Positions 6,341-6,406 of a DNA stretch of 6,406 bases are shown here, in pieces. This stretch comes from Actinomycetota bacterium (lineage in GTDB: Bacteria; Actinomycetota; Humimicrobiia; Humimicrobiales; Humimicrobiaceae): the NCBI GenBank assembly GCA_016783985.1, contig JADHVM010000058.1, positions 1 to 6,406 of the forward strand, given 5' to 3'. Position numbers and translations under genes: made by a program. The notes under the pieces were generated by a model that saw only the letters and a list, made by a program, of their open reading frames with translations, searched no databases and was not told the origin of the DNA. Positions within the stretch are counted from its first letter, which is position 1, and every line of letters begins with the position of its first letter.

Positions 6341-6406
6341 AATATCTGTCCTTTTTGTGTACTGCCTATCTTATCTTCAAGCCTGGGCATATTTTTAAGT
6401 CTCTCT
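6337..6406 (-). CDS. C-terminal tail of a probable upstream operon gene (truncated by window edge)
   Basis: On the - strand a frame is open from the window edge for 22 codons and ends at TGA (6337-6339), sharing ATGA with the MacB-like start. Of the three frames here it is the only one without an earlier stop. The residues (including NMPRLEDKIGS and ending QKGQIL) are hydrophilic and not diagnostic. By analogy with split MacB operons the gene is most likely the cognate ATPase, or less likely the membrane-fusion protein. That identity is inferred from context only, and a chance open frame of this length is possible. Confidence 0.5.
   Translation of the reverse strand, partial: ERLKNMPRLEDKIGSTQKGQIL

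Noticed and set aside
5639..6398. Three plus-strand open frames opposite the MacB-like gene
   Set aside because: All are antisense to a conserved permease and have low-quality compositions rich in Ser, Ile and Cys, with no family match.
1..6406. CRISPR array, insertion sequence, phage or toxin-antitoxin or defence system
   Set aside because: There is no repeat-spacer pattern, no transposase or integrase motif, no terminal inverted repeats, and every sizeable gene belongs to a recognised household, envelope or transport family.

Overview
The window is low-GC DNA with K/I/N/E-rich proteins, frequent AGA arginine codons, purine-rich ribosome binding sites and short intergenic gaps. Together with a ferredoxin-linked NAD(P) oxidoreductase of the NfnAB/SudAB type, this suggests an anaerobic low-GC bacterium, Firmicutes-like or from a similar candidate phylum. 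The sequence alone does not fix the taxon. The window has two blocks that converge at about position 3360.

Left block, + strand. Positions 1-413 are the C-terminal part of the small [2Fe-2S]/FAD subunit, and 491-1960 is the complete large [4Fe-4S]/FAD subunit, of an NfnAB-like enzyme. The large subunit is often annotated as glutamate synthase small chain, GltA. The pair would move electrons between ferredoxin, NADH and NADPH in the cytoplasm. After an AT-rich gap of 196 bp, which holds a possible promoter and two near-identical pseudo-palindromes, come a DUF4349 lipoprotein with a C-terminal membrane anchor (2157-3122) and a 75-residue YtxH-like membrane protein (3129-3356). These two are spaced as one operon, 6 nt apart.

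Right block, - strand, transcribed from the right edge leftwards. It contains the last 22 codons of a probable upstream gene (6337-6406), a MacB/FtsX-type permease (5105-6340), a DrrA-type ABC ATPase (4129-5112) and an ABC-2 permease (3362-4129). Neighbouring genes overlap by 4, 8 and 1 nt, so the block looks translationally coupled. It encodes two different kinds of exporter component: a MacB-type transporter whose ATPase probably lies outside the window, and a complete DrrAB-type exporter.

The blocks meet tail to tail with 5 bp between stop codons. A perfect 9-bp inverted repeat covers both gene ends and can act as a shared bidirectional terminator. I see no mobile element, CRISPR array, tRNA or rRNA, and no convincing unknown system. 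The most notable points are the shared terminator, serine/asparagine-rich insertions and extra cysteines in both Nfn subunits, and the paired palindromes upstream of the lipoprotein gene.
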